Shown: in pieces, positions 49,301 through 62,796 of the stretch | Layout of the letters: each line of letters opens with the position of its first letter | How positions within the stretch are numbered: the first letter of the stretch is position 1 | Source: Lateolabrax maculatus | Taxonomy: Eukaryota > Chordata > Actinopteri > Acropomatiformes > Lateolabracidae | DNA length: 64,000 nt | Assembly: GCA_031216445.1 (NCBI GenBank) | Contig: CM062196.1 | Coordinates: 3,480,001-3,544,000, forward strand | Direction: 5' to 3' | Translations under genes and position numbers: made by a program | The notes under the pieces: model-generated | Seen by the model: only the letters and a program-made list of their open reading frames with translations | Told to the model about the DNA's origin: nothing | The model's database searches: none

Positions 49301-52300
49301 GGAGTCCCCATAGACATTAATCCATTCCCGCAGAGCTCATTATCCACTAGAACATAAAGAGACACTGACTATAATTGCTTCACTGCTTTAAATGTGTACA
49401 TTTCCTTTGATTCCTTGTCCAATCGTGGTCAATCAGCGCTAATAGTCCAACATGGACGCCTCCTGGGCCAGTCTGTGTATTTAACATGTATTTTATCAAT
49501 CCCTTTGGCTCTTGTTAGCAGAGGGGGTTCAAATGGAGACTGAATAATTAGACCAGTTTCCAAAGCAGTGTCAACCGGAGGCCTTGCAGGGTCAGCAGGA
49601 GCCATCTGTACAGCTTCACAGAGAGGGATCAATAATGCAGCTGGGCTCTACTGTATGTTTGAACTGCAGGAATTCATGCCAAATGCCAAATTGGTGCCCA
49701 TATCTCAGTTTAATTGGATAAGTGTTTGAACTCCTTTTTTATATTTAACAGCAGGAAGAACATAAAGATATCTTTATGGAAGGTATTTTAACCACAAAAT
49801 AACTCTTGTCCCCTAAAACTTACATGTATACACTTCAGCATCTTTGGTAAGACTTATTCTAAATGTCCACAATTTTCAAACTTCATGTCCCCAGTTTGTA
49901 ATACAGGCGCTCTGTTAGAAAAGTTTAGTCTTCAAACCCAAATCGAGTGATGAATGACATCATCAGTTTCACTGTGATTGTAGTTTTGAAGGCTGAAACC
50001 CAAGCTGCATGCAGGTCACACACTGAAGCATTTTGTAATGTGTGTGGCACGGATGGGAAGAAATATGTGACCTCATGCTGTGTTTGGCTTTTCACGCTGA
50101 TTAGATAACACCATGCTGCATGTGTGTCGTATGTGGGGGAGTAAAATTTCCCTCCAGTTTGGGCCTGAATCTAAACGGAAATATATTCAGCATGAGGTTT
50201 TTTGGAGAAGGGAATGTCCTGACTGAAATTATGTTCTGAATACATTATCCATTGACATACATATATGTTTGAAGTGTAAATGACTTGTAATTACTTCTTT
50301 AGAGCACAGATAAATAGATAGGTCAAGGTGCCCTGTAAGTCCTTCTCCTTGAAAATCATTCTGTACAAAACAAAATAACTGAACATAACTCAGTTAGTTC
50401 TGCATACACATTTGGTTCTATCTTCATACTAATGAGCTACTAAAAAATGTTGTTTTCAAGCTCCAGGACATAAAGTTATTAATATGCTGAATATGAAAAT
50501 AGAAAATTTTGTTATGCTTTTCTACTATATTTTATCATGTTGGTTATCCATATTCATATTTTCCCTATCGGTTTCCACCAGGTTTTTTCCTCAGGGATGT
50601 TTTCTAAGAGTGGAACAGAGAAAAATACTACAGGAATCTTTGGGGAAATACTAGACATGGGCCCTACAGCTTGACTGCATGTTGGGCATAACCATTTACA
50701 AGTGAAAGGCATACAGCTGGATGTGGTTTACACAGAGTAATTGCCTTTGGTTTCTGGGGAATACAGGAATGTATCAGTACTATAATCAATAAAAGTGCAC
50801 TGGCTAGATGGCAGCAGCTGCTATACCCATCTGGGGATGAGAGCAGGCAATTAAATAGTCTAATTAATGCTGTTCCTATTGTCTGCCATGCTTTGGGGGT
50901 TGTGAAATACTGATAGTAGAAACAAATTGTGTTTTCTTTCTGTCTATTTATTCAATTATTTTTTTGTAGTGGAATGTGTATAACACCCATAAGCTTAAAT
51001 GAAAATGTTTGGACTTGTTTTTATCAGAACCTGAACCCGTTCTGTTAAGCTGTATGCAGTGATTCAAGCCTTAATGAGTTTTCAGATTGTGCACAACAAT
51101 TCCTCTGTGGAGTGACAGGACAGAATCAAAACTGTCAGGCTTATGAAATGTGGGAGGTAGCAAACTTTTTCCCTAATAATATTTTTTTTTTCATAAGAAA
51201 AACTAAATACCAAGGATAATCAGGGGAGGGAGAAGTCAAGTCAGTTTTATTTATATAGCTTAATATCACAAATCACAAATTTCCCTCAAGGGGCTTTATA
51301 AACTGTACAGTACAGAAAACCCTCTATCCTTAGACCCTCGATTTGGATCAGGAAAAAATCCCCGCAAAAACCCTTAGAATGGAAAACATGAGAGAAACCT
51401 CAGTAGCATCAGAGGTGGGATCATGATGAGACATGCAATAGATGTGGTGTGTAGAGAACCGACCAACAAGAAGTATTCAAATCCTAGTATTCAGTGCAAT
51501 AAATGACATTTTGGGAAATGTGCTTATTCACTATCCTTCCAAGTGTTAATTGAGGAAGATCGATACCACTTTCGCTTAGCTTTGCATTAACTCTGGAAAC
51601 AGGGGAAAACAGCTAGTCTGGCTCCGTCCAAAGTTAACAAAATCCATCTTCCAACACTTCTAAAGCTCATTAATTTACATTTATGTCTCATTTTTTTAAT
51701 CTGCACAAAAAAGGAAGAGTGAAAACGACAGGTTGTGGTTTTACAGAGAGTTATGTGCCAGGCTACTTCTTGGCCAAGAGCAATAACTTCCTGAAGTCTT
51801 CATCACTGTCAGGTTGCCAGGCAACCAGTTGAGACTGTTATTGTTAATTATTATGTTACTGATTATAATAACTTATTCATTGAAGCAGCATTTTAATGTT
51901 GTAGCTGGTTAAAGTGGGGATAATTTAAAATATGTTATGTACTTATAACTGTCAGATTAAAGTAGCAGTAGAAAAGAGTACAATATGTTCTTCAAAATGT
52001 GGCAGATTAGCTGCTGAATGATCCACAATGTTTACCAACTAGTTTCTAAACGTGTGCGGTTCGGTGCTGGGCGAGTAGCACACAGTGGATTTATCAGAGC
52101 TTTCTGCTGTGGTTGAAAACAAAGTTGAAACCAAATAATTAAATTTGTGCACCAGAAATATCAAAACAATCAGCTTAAAGATGATAAAATGCTCCATAGA
52201 GCAAAGGGGGAACTGCAGAGTCAGGTTCATCACTGCAAAATATCTCATATTCATATTACATGTAGTCATTTGACCATGAAAAAAATAAAAGTCTCTTTCT

Positions 52301-55236
52301 ACTGCTGGATGAAAAGGGTACAACACATCACTGCTGGAATTAAGACCATATTGAAGAAGCAAAAGAAACCAGTGGTGCAATATTTACCTGACAATGTGCT
52401 GATGCTGTCAACCCCTCCGTTGTAGGCTGTGAAGTTATGGGGCAGAATATATACCCAGAGGAGCTGGACGTAGCCTGTAACCTGGTAAAAGCCGCAACTC
52501 CCTGTAGCTGACCATATGCAGAAGGAGATCACAGCCACAGACGAATAACATTTCTTACAGTCTAATGCGAGCTTTCTAAACATCCTCCCAACATGCTTGG
52601 TCACGCAGCTCACCCAGAAGAAGTCCTGGATTTCAGAGTCATGAGTTTCTTCTGATTTTCCCTGCTGTGCAGAATATGTTCCCTTAAAAAATAGACTAGT
52701 CTTGGGCATGGGCAGGAAAAAGGAGGTTATCAGTGCTACGGAGACAGAGATGAGAGTCACAAAAGCTAAGCAATACAAGGACACCCCGCCCAAAGACACA
52801 AGCAGTTGAGCCAACAGGGCACCCACTGCATAGCCCAGCAGTATGGCTCCTTTGACATAACTGGTCACTCTCTGATAGTAGCTGGGCTGCACAATGCTGT
52901 AAATGTAGGAAAAATAGGCCACATCTGCTGCCATGGCAATGCTGTAGCTGAAGAGGGCCAACTGAGCCGAGTGGACCCCTGAGCCAACTAGTAGCAGCAG
53001 AAATGCTGTGACATAGGTGAACCCCTGGAGGATGATTACTGGCTTGTACCTGAGGAGGTCTGTCACCAGGAGGACTGGGATGAGGAGAACCAGGCTGGAG
53101 TAAGTCCACACAGGATACACCTGTCTATTCACCTGGATTTGGAGGAAGGCAGATGGAGACCTAATTACTTTTTAGGAAAATGATCCCTGCTGATTGCAAG
53201 AGTATCTGAGAAACAGAATGACAATAGCACACAGATGTAGTTTCACTTCTATTCACTGTCAATGAAAAATGATACATGATGGAACAGGAAGCAGCACGAA
53301 TGAGGCTCATAATGTGACAAGTTGATAGATTGTAATATTATGCAAATAAACATAGCGGCTGCAGCTTGAAAGCCAGGTCCATTTAAAGCATTATATGGTC
53401 CTTAAATTGTTGCTGTCATTAAGTTGTTTTTGTGCTCTACTTTGGCCTTGACTGAAATAATATTGGGTAAATTAATTTTTATGGCAGTGGCAGAATTTCA
53501 AATCTGTCACCTACATCTCTATCAGCTCCTGAGTAACAAAACAATGTATGAGGATGACAGCAGCTGGTTGTTGGTGTTCCTCATGTGTACCATTACTTCA
53601 AATGCTCTTAAATGTTCACAAAACCAATCCAGATTATTAATTATTATGGGCGACACTTGTTCTGCAATAGCCTTAATGTATTTATATTCAGTAATTACCT
53701 GTCTATATAGCAGATTTTATTGGTAATGGAGGAGTCCACCATTTGTTCAGAAACTGAGTTAATTTTTACAACTTCATAGAAAATCTCAAAATTCCCTCAG
53801 GACAACAAGTTAAAAAGGTAATTTGCATCATACATGGTCGGGCATCAAATGAGTACACCTTGAGAGCACCTGCCATAATTTGTGTGAACAAAGCAGCTCC
53901 CATCCTGATTTTCATTGCAGAGGTGTGAAGGACCCCATTTAGTTTCTTCTTAATGCCACCACATGAGGGGTGATACTGTAGAGGCTCTCCTGTTCCCCTC
54001 AGTCTGTACCAGACTTTACTTCAGCATTGAATTCACTCAGTGGCATGCAAGCAGGACGGCTCTGCTGATGTTAGTCTAGTTAAAGCTTACATCAGTTTGC
54101 TCTGGGTGTTAATTTTTTCATGAATGGAGAAAAAATAACATGTTGGTGAATAATGAAAAGAAGAAAGATGAAATGTTAAATGATTAACACAACATGTGAT
54201 TATTTCAAATGGTACATCTAATAACCTAAAATGTTTTACACATTTGCCTTTTGTCTTATCCAGAGAAGGATTATATATCTTAATGACTCTATTCTATGAA
54301 ATTTGACTTGTACATTCTTGGTCGCCAGAGGAGGACTCCTACTTACTTTCTGAACTTTTTAGTGCCACCATCACTTCAAACCCCAGCCCAGTGAAGCATA
54401 AAGTCTCCATGAATAGCAAATCGCCAACTTATAGTTGGTCTGTGTTGCGTCATGTAGTCAACACCGCAGCCACTAGGGGCCGCTAGGGAGCTTTAGAAAT
54501 TTGTTTTACTGTTGTGCTTTTTCTATTGTGCTTTTGAAGGACAAAACGGCAAGCTAGAAAAGCCTGTGGCCATACAAAGTAGGCTACATATTATTAAAAA
54601 TATCATCTCCGATTTAAACTAGATAGTTGACCACATGAAAAACTGATTGCCACTAAAGTGATAAACAGAGTATGATTAAGTCACACTGTAATGGATGGAT
54701 AAGGGTATATAATTATAAACATTACTGGTTACAAATCTATTATGTAAGGAAATATAAAATGTAATTTGTCATTTGAAACATATCACAAAATATCAAAGAA
54801 AGTAGTTACTGTAGTTCTGAGTATACATGAGCAAATATAGTCATGGGTGAATTTCAAATGTACTTTGAAACCAAACATCCATTATTTTGTTAATCATACT
54901 TTATATTTATATTTACATAACTTTGTTTACATGTATTTACATTATTCATATCTTGTATATTAAAACAATAGCAAATCTAATAACCTAAGCCTTCTCATCA
55001 CTGCACAGCAGTCACATATCTCATTTCATAGCTCAGTACCTCACCTGCTCGGTGGTGAGATTCTTGTAAGTTCCCGTGAGAAACTCTGTCATGAAGGGCT
55101 CTATGGGCCTCATCATGGAGCAGAAACCATAGATGCAGAGCAGCACAGTGGGGCCCACCCAACCAGCACGGCAGCGCGTATAATGGCCTGCCCAGAAAGG
55201 CCTGTTGCCACACTCCCTGCTCCAGCAAAAACCCAT
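46363..55236 (-). CDS. slc19a3: SLC19-family vitamin transporter, thiamine transporter 2-like; 5 exons with a 1-nt frameshift in exon 3
   Basis: Plasma-membrane carrier of the SLC19 family (thiamine, possibly pyridoxine, uptake). Exons on minus: 55236-55045, 53132-52388, 48275-48090, 47108-46967, 46515-46363. Exon 1 gives WVGPTVLLC and CSMMRPIEPF (first membrane segment); exon 2 gives VYPVWTYS, RYKPVIILQG, YFSYIYSIV, FLPMP and YNGGVDSIST; exon 4 gives RYALVFGMNSF; exon 5 gives FLIYASYFAV and a tail ending RLQTL. Twelve membrane segments are expected; uninterrupted length would be about 472 aa against roughly 496 in human, with a short central loop. SMMRP favours SLC19A3 over A2. The start at 55236-55234 gives a family-like N-terminus; the frame stays open 139 codons further up, probably by chance. 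Exon 3 is 186 nt, while flanking phases need 187; a base is missing at the CCCC run 48187-48190, and a stop follows at 48177-48175 after about 345 codons. The gene is broken, or the sequence has an indel error. Confidence 0.85.
47270..47905 (+). repeat. Interspersed repeat family B, long copy with internal tandem units, in an slc19a3 intron
   Basis: Starts with blocks such as acatttgctaattcgc, gagatgtcattagttttgc and tttggtcatagacaaaaat, also found at 60.9-61.2 kb. It then repeats a unit of about 130-150 bp roughly three times: each has a form of tggtggNgctaga, a gatcaccaaagtc-type block, atcctctggggac and a taccaaattt-type block. Confidence 0.6.
51238..51480 (+). repeat. Common fish interspersed element
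   Basis: Begins caagtcagttttatttatat, then gcttaatatcacaaatcac, caaggggctttataaactg, atccttagaccctcg and gagaaacctcagtagcatc. I recognise this order from an abundant teleost element related to the fragment at 12,950-13,055. It lies in the large intron between 48,276 and 52,387. Confidence 0.6.
51505..51780 (+). repeat. Interspersed repeat family A, longest copy
   Basis: Carries gacattttgggaaatgtg, agatcgataccact, ggaaacaggggaaaacagct, ctggctccgtccaaag, cttctaaagctcatt, aacgacaggttgtggtttt and gttatgtgccaggctac, the fullest version of the family in this window. Confidence 0.65.
52040..52275 (+). repeat. Interspersed repeat family C, copy 3
   Basis: Shares atcaaaacaatcagctta, gataaaatgctccatagag and actgcagagtcaggttcatc with the copies at 14.2 and 32.5 kb. 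It ends about 110 nt before the second coding exon of the slc19a3-like gene. Confidence 0.5.
54410..54500. repeat. Possible repeat remnant with a gccactaggggccgc motif
   Basis: The short GC-richer patch (ttggtctgtgttgcgtc, agccactaggggccgc) in the first slc19a3 intron looks like a fragment of a dispersed repeat. No second copy is in the window. Confidence 0.25.
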
Positions 55237-58200
55237 CGTTCCTCTCCGGCTCCCCGGGGACGTCTCGCTGTGTCCGGCGAGAGCACAGTCTAATTTAGGC
55301 AGTTTAATCTGTTGAGATATGGAAGCCACAGATAAGGCCAAGGTGAGACTGACTGTGAACACCAAGTCACCTGCTTTGCCATTGTTGTTTCTCTCCTCTG
55401 AAGTTTTTCTGGCTACGGCGAGACAGGAAGAAATGTGAGGCTGTGAGTGAAGATACATTAAGATGAAATATGAGGTGGTGAGCCCCTGGGGCTCTAGCAG
55501 GTTATAATAAATACTGTCTCCTCCTCTGTCTTTATACAAAACACCCTCATTCCTGCAGATATTGAGGAAGTGGTGGAAGAGGAATATGTATGAGTGTGCA
55601 TTTGTGTGCAGGTGTATACGCCACCATGCTGCCCCACCACATAGTGTGTTCATACTGTGTCTGTTTAACTTCTGTTACCATTAGCCAGTGGAGTCCAAAA
55701 TGCATGTTTCAGCACTGTTTTTCATTAAAGAAATAATAAATTATAAAAACAATAATCTTAAAAAATACGTGTACACATTTTGGCACAAGCTCTAAATGAA
55801 ACTCAACTCCTAAACTACATTTTCCAGAGTAGCTCATTTGATCAGATAATCTTACCATTCAGCGTTTTTGTCATAAATAATAAGTTCATTACGTTAAGGT
55901 CAGTTTTGGACTTTGCTGGATGGCAGTAAATTCTTAATACTGAGGGAAAGAAATAACCAAGGCAATCATTCCAGAGATGAGAATTACTGTAGTCTGTAAT
56001 TTAAAATATCCAAAGGCGAATTATGACTCACCAGTGGGGTGTCAACAGAAAGCTCTGCCTCAGCTCAAACAGACTGTCAGACTGTCTCCATGACTTAATA
56101 CTCAACATCAAGGTCACTGGCAAAGAAAATATTATTCATATTCATATATTTGGCATTTCTAGTTGAATGTTGTCAGATTTACAGTACATGACGTTCAGTG
56201 ACTATGGCTGGAGGGAGGAGATACAGAAATACTCAATTTGACCTTTGCACTGTCAATTTATAATGTAGCTTTTCTAAAATATTGTTTTATTAGACTGTAT
56301 TATATTGAGGGATGTACCCCTTTCGGCTGTTATTATCAGTACATGTTGTAAAACCAGTAATAGAAAAGGTCAGATGGTCATCGCTTTCATCTGCAAGCAC
56401 CAGCATCCCTGCGTTTTTCATTCTTGTGCTCGATGCTGCTGAGGAATTTAACTTTTTTTTTTTTTTTGCCTTAGTTCAACTCAAAGCTAACAACCAATAT
56501 ATCAGATCACAGGCTACAGACAACCCTTTGTCCTAGAAACAATGTTTTTATACTACTAATTTGATAGTTAGGTTTTGATGGAAAATTGCTGCATTCATTA
56601 TGCAAGTGCAGCCTTTCTGTACCGTGTATATACAAGTCATAGGGACGTGGTCAGGGTGAGATGGTGGGCGTACAAAGCGCAGGACTGTGCTGTGAATAAG
56701 CAAACATAACCATAAGAGAGTTTAATTATGCTGTAGTTGAGGATACAATAGGATACTGTACAGAATTTTTCTTCCCAGGTCCAATTATTTTTAGGATTTG
56801 CTATGTTGTTACTTACAGTATCCCTCACAAAGTACAATAGTTTACTGTTTTTCAACCAGTTTCACTGTAGCTTTGGAAGAAAAACATATTTTAACTCTTC
56901 ATTACCTCAGGTACTGTTCATTAAAAGCCCAAATGCTTCAGTATTCTTCTACTGTTCCTGCCCTTCCTCTACTTTGTGTCATTGCGTATGAACCATACTA
57001 AATGGAAACTTAATTTAAATCAGAGATTTTATTTCACAATTTTCTAACAATACCAGGAGCTTTCTGTGTGGTTCATCTTTAACCCTCCTCTTATGTTTCC
57101 CATACACTAGTGCACAGACAAAATATTCATTTTCACCATGATGAAGTATAGCTGGATGAACATGATGCAAGGACATGATGCAATATATGCTGATTTACAA
57201 GCCACAGAAAACAGTGTATCAAGTTGTTTCAAGTATTGCTCAGCTTTTTTATAATGGACAGAGAACAAAAGGACAATGTGGCTTTAATGTTATGTTTTTA
57301 GTTACCAAACAGTTCCCTTTCCTAGAAATTCTGTATCTTAGTTTCTTACTCATGTTAAAATAAGACACAAACTTGTAAAATATACCTAAATACATTAGAA
57401 CAAAAACCCCAGAGATAAAATTAACATTAACACAACATGACAAGATTCTTTGCCAAGATCAACCCTCATCCTACTCTCTGGACTCATTATGCTTTAAATC
57501 ATGTCTGACCTGCAATCTTATTCTGATTAATTTACAGCAGAGATGGATCTCATTCTCATCTTGAGCAGCCAGACTCCTCATTCTCCTTTTTTCTCTGTAA
57601 TGTCCTCGTCTTAACTGGGACCGAAGTGATGATCAAAGATACCTATCTTCCATTTCCCTTTCCTTTCCATCTATGTTAGTGGTCGACTGCATGTAAGTTC
57701 ATGGATACAGATAGTGTAAAGAGAGAGATGCTCATGATAGTTTGAACAGAGTAGAAGACCGTGGGAGGCAATGGCAGGTAAATGTCTGAAATAGCCTGCT
57801 GTGCTCAGTAGGGCCGAATGGAGCTCAGCATGGTGAAGGACATCTAAAGGCTCGTGGCACCATGTTGCTATGTGTCACCTGCACCAGCTCGGGAAAAAAA
57901 TCCTTAGAAGAAACCGAGTGGAATTTGATTTTGGGGTGAACTTGGGCTGAGATTGACACTTTGTTGAGTAAGCTCTGATTAACAGTTTAACCCTGCTGTG
58001 AAGAAGGAGTTGGTTCAGAGTTTAGACCCACAACCCACCCTTTTTCAAACACCTTCATTTACCAGCACAGCAAAGATATAACACAGTAAGACCTACACAA
58101 AACATTGTCACCTTTGTCAAAAGGCATTCTTTTTTCTACATATTGTCCTCAACAGCATTGCACTTGGGTTATTCAATTTCCTGCCTATGGCCTTGCTTAA

Positions 58201-59826
58201 TATTTTAATTAACCTACTTATCCTTTCTTCCTCATCATTTCCGAATTGCAGCAACTGACATAGTGAGTGTTCAAAGGCAACCCAGATGCATTGATTCCTG
58301 ACGCTTCACAGACCCAACCCTTCTTCCCACAATCTCCTTTTCTTTCCTTCCTCGCTGGCAAATCATATGAGGCTGCTGCAGTCAGGAGCTTGACTTTGAA
58401 ACAAACAGCGAGTGTGTGTTGGGCAGGGAGGGTGTACATTGAGGTGTTTGTGCAGCTCAGATAAGCATATGTGTGCAGTGGTTTGGCTGCAAAACAGAAC
58501 TCCCACTGTGTTGAGCTGATAAGACGTGGAAGTTCAATGTGTTTTTTTTATTTATTTATTTTCTTTTCCACCCTCCATTATGGCTCTTGTTGTTTTCACT
58601 GGACAATGAGTACTTATAATAAGGTGGCTGAAGCAAGTTTCTGGTTTAAAGAAACAAACACAATATAATCCAACACCACTTACACACTCTTTTTTTCTTT
58701 AACATATTTAGAATGAAATGGTGCCACTCAATTTGATATACAAGCAAAACAAAATATTTAACAAAGTGTTGTGTACCTATTGATGGCTGGATTAATCTGT
58801 TAGGGGGGTGTGGGGTAAACATTTTCTGTTGGGCATCTACACAAATTTATTTATAAATATCCAGCAAGTGAATGTAATTTAGCGTAACTAAAATACAATA
58901 ATAAAGGTGCTAAAATGATAGCACATGACAGATTAAGTAATACAGCTGATATTGAATATTTTGCAAATTCCATGATAAACTTGCAATTACCAAAAGGAAA
59001 GTGATATGCTGTAAACCTTGGGTCTTTGAGACCCCTAACAGTAAGGGACCCTGGGACAGAATTGCATGCAGGTAATAGGAAAATGACTTGAAAAGGCATC
59101 AATCCAAATCTAAACTGATTCCACCATACAGTATTTCAAACCTAGGTCAAATACTAAATATATTCACATACCATTGACTACATTGCACTGCATTCCAGCA
59201 AATAAAAGTCTTCTAGCCATGATGTAGATATAGCACTGGACTGCCTCAATTATGTGAGCCCTTATCTAGGAGTGCATTTCATTCCAATACACTGCATGGA
59301 ATTGGTAAACATCCAAATCTTCACTGCACCAACACACTTTTCTGAGTGCAGTCTGATGGTAAGATTGAGAACAGTGTTAAAACATCATGCTGCAATCATC
59401 CATATGAAGTTTTTAAGGAAGCCTCTGGGCTAGAAGCAGTAAAAGCTGGTCATACTGAACAACCCCATAACACTAGATGGAGCTCTTGCTTCATCACACA
59501 CCCGTAACATCACTCCCCACCTCTGTGATGCAGGGTGCCCCTGACAATTTTGACAGTCTCAGCTTCAAACTTGTGAGAGCTGCAGGAAGAGCAGCGCATG
59601 ATTGACACGCTGATGGACAGACAAACAGTGTAAACCTCAAAAACCAGCTGTCCTTGCCACACGGCCATCTGCCGCTTCCTGTCTAATTGGATGATGAGCA
59701 CTTTGATTGGAATGCGCTTGATTGCTAAATATTTTGTCCCCATATGTTTTGAATTATCTTTAGGCTTTTTTAGTGTTTCTATACAGCAGAAAAAGATGTA
59801 GCAGAATTAGTAATAGCACTGGCAGT

Positions 59827-59887
59827 ACAAGCAGTCAATAGATCACGGCTGCAGCTGACAACTGCTATGATCTATTGACGTGCTTGT
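59827..59887. repeat. 61-nt hairpin of pre-miRNA size
   Basis: acaagcagtcaatagatca pairs with tgatctattgacgtgcttgt through 19 base pairs and one bulged base, leaving a loop of about 22 nt that itself contains ggctgcagctg. No known miRNA seed is recognised; it could equally be a MITE core. Confidence 0.6.
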
Positions 59888-60939
59888 GGTGAAGATACAA
59901 CTTGGTCCACAGAATCATATAAAGAGCTGCGTTGTTGGCTTACAGCTAAGCCCCTTTGACATTTTGTTCACTCGACTATGGGTTAACATTTTCTGACACT
60001 GAGAAATATTGTAAAGATCCAGGATTTCACAGGATGTAGCTTTCACCTACAGTAATGTGGAAAAAAATATGCTTTATCCTCCCAACTCTGACCAGAATCT
60101 ATAATATGATGGACACCTCTGGACGTCTGGACATCGCTGCTCTGATCAATACCAGAAAAGATATGATTCATACTGTAGGACCAATTTGTCACTGGGGCAA
60201 GCTTGTGTTTTTCACTGTCAATCAGATGAAAAATGAAAAACAACCTTTTTTTTACCATGCATTCTGGGATAGCACTGTGTTTGGCAGCCTTGCTGAATAA
60301 CAAATATTTTCTTATGATGTGGTAATCTCAGTTTCCACTGAAAACACTGCCATACCAATGACTCTGGCTAATTACTTACTGTGGACAGCCAAACAAATTA
60401 AGAAATACAGTAACATTATATTGCCATGCCTGTAGGATTCAACCCCAGTGAGTATGGTGAATAAAAAAAAGAAGAAACTTGTGGAATTCAAATGTCACTG
60501 AATATCAATACGTCAAAGGCACTGTAAAGCTCACAAGGAGCTGCTTCCGATCAACACTTCACATTTGAGCCGAGTGGACCTATGGCTGTCAGCGCTGATC
60601 CCAACCCTGTGACATTTAAAAAAAGAAACAAGGAAGGTTTTCACTGCCCCATCGCACAAAATCACAGTAATATCTCCAGGTGTGTGTGACAGGGATGATA
60701 GCAGAAGGTACAATTTCTGGCATTCAGAACTCACTTGGCTATACTTGTTATTTTGCTTTCAGCAGAAGCTCTCTGCCCATTCATTCATTTTGTTTACTAG
60801 GTAATTCTACCCATCATCATGGCGGCCTACACTACACCACCTTATTCATCTTTTACACCAGTAATAGAGAGCAAAATGGAGAGGATTACTAAATTTACGT
60901 TTTATTAAACTATAAAAGCGTACTAAAATGCTCTCAATA

Positions 60940-61320
60940 ACAATGTGAACATGCTGATGTTTTGCAGGTATAATGTTTACCATCTTAGTTTAGTGTGTTG
61001 GCGTGCAAACCTCTGCTAATTAGCACAAAACACAAAGTAAGACCAATGCTGACAGGAATGTCATTGGTTTAAACCAAAGTATTGGACATATTAAAATGTC
61101 AACCCTGTGATTGCGCTAGAGAAAAAGTCAGGGGGTCACCAAAGTCAGTAGGTTTAATTCTCTCTGGACCATGATAGTTTGTAGAAAATTGAATGGCAAT
61201 CCATAAAACAGTTGTTGAGATATTTCAGTCTGGACAAAAGTAGTGGACACACACATCAATCCACATTGCAATCCATAAAAATCTAAATATCTTTGTTTTT
61301 CTAACCAAGAATCCCCATTC
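60940..61320 (+). repeat. Interspersed repeat family B, copy
   Basis: Blocks include tttaccatcttagtttag, ctgctaattagcacaaaac, caggaatgtcattggttt, accaaagtattggacat, ggtcaccaaagtcagtagg and gttgttgagatatttcag, in the same order as the copy at 47.3 kb but with a single internal unit. Confidence 0.6.
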
Positions 61321-62742
61321 ACTCTGTTTGATGATCTGATTTTTTAGGTTGGTAGGTTTGGACCCTAACTCTACGAATTCAAAGAGGTTTCCGCCTCATG
61401 TCAAGGCCAGAATGTCACTGGATTCAACGTATTTGTGGGTCAAAAATCTTTAGCTGAAGTTTGGCTGCAAAACTTGGTGGAAAAAACAGGGAACGAAAGT
61501 TTGTTGAAAATAATGACCTTGCTGTGCACAATCTCACAGAGTTCCTCATGTATTTTACAGGCTACCAAAGTTCCCGAGGATGAGAGCGGTGACACGGGTG
61601 GAGACTTGTGAAGGAAGAGACACATACTGGAGTTCTTGGAGCAATTTCTACTGGTCCCACTGAGGTCACAGATGACTTAATACCACTTTAACAAGTCCTA
61701 AACAGATAAATGAATTGAAAAAACTGTCTCAATATGGCAATCTTCACGCCAGTTAGAACATATCTATTAGAAGCCATGCATTAAAACTCATTAGGGCTCG
61801 TTTGGAAAGGATGGGAGGTCTTTGGCACCAATCAATCAAGGTCACGGCTAAGATGATGCCATGCCATAGCTGGAGGGCTCTTAGACTGATGAGTGTCAGC
61901 GGCTCCTGGTGAGCGCTGGAGGGCTTGTGTTCCCCTCACTGGGCTCCCCTCCTTCCCCTCCTTGCAGACGAGTCCTGTTCTGACAGAGAGAGCTGCAGGA
62001 GGAGGAAGAAAATAAAAGCTGACAAATCAGCACCCTTTCCACATCTTGTCAGAGTTGTCCTCTTTTGCCCCAATCCAATATCCAGAACCTCTTGTTCTCT
62101 TTTCTTTCCCCCTCTTTCTTTCTTTGTCTAGTTCTCACTCGTGTAGGCGGCTCAGGTGATAGCTGTGAAGAGAGTGGCTTTCATTAGCTCCCTGTGTGGT
62201 GCTGTGTATGTGTGCAAGCATGCGTGGATGTGTGTGCATGCAATATTTTACACTTTCAGTACTCTTTTACCACTACCTTCTTCTTTTTAGTGCCAGTCTT
62301 CCCGTATTTGTCTTTTTACTGTTTTAATTTTCCTGTTTATTCTCTCTGCATCTTGCTTACAGAAACAGATCCAGATTTGTAGGGGTAATCGTGGCAGAGA
62401 AGGAGGAGGAGAAGGAGGAAGAGGAGATTAGTTTAACAGTTATTTGGTGTGCTGCTTTTTTGGTTCCGAGCACCACTCAGCCTTCCGTTTGACAGCTCTT
62501 ATCCAGATCCTTCAGGGTGCTTCCTTCCGCAATCAACTAATCATATTCTGTACAGTGCTGTCCTTTGTGAGACTCTCTATTTTTGGCTCACATCCGAACA
62601 GGAAACAGTACTTAGTGCTCGTCATTTGGGCAGAGATCTGAGAGCCGTAAAAGCTCAGGCAGGATTTGAATCCCAGTGATAATTGAGATAATTGGTTCCA
62701 AAAGAAAACATTTAGGGCACTTGACCTCCCTCATGCCAGACA

Positions 62743-62778
<36 letters not shown>

Positions 62779-62796
62779 ATTGATAGATCGATAGAT
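62743..62796. repeat. (ATAG)n tetranucleotide microsatellite
   Basis: About nine perfect ATAG units followed by four to five interrupted ones. Confidence 0.9.

Noticed and set aside
52147..52425. Plus-strand frame of 92 codons
   Set aside because: It overlaps repeat family C and the antisense of slc19a3 exon 2; no protein is recognised.
55237..55653. In-frame extension of slc19a3 exon 1 by 139 codons
   Set aside because: The family starts about 25-30 residues before the WVGPTV segment. The extra sequence shows no transporter similarity, and the Met at 55,236 gives the expected N-terminus.
61925..62131. Possible exon after a cttgcag acceptor-like site (DESCSDRESCRRRKK)
   Set aside because: No donor with matching frame, no known protein, and a basic low-complexity composition.
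62743..62796. Regular spacing suggesting a CRISPR-like array
   Set aside because: It is a simple 4-nt microsatellite; no spacer-repeat structure exists anywhere in the window.
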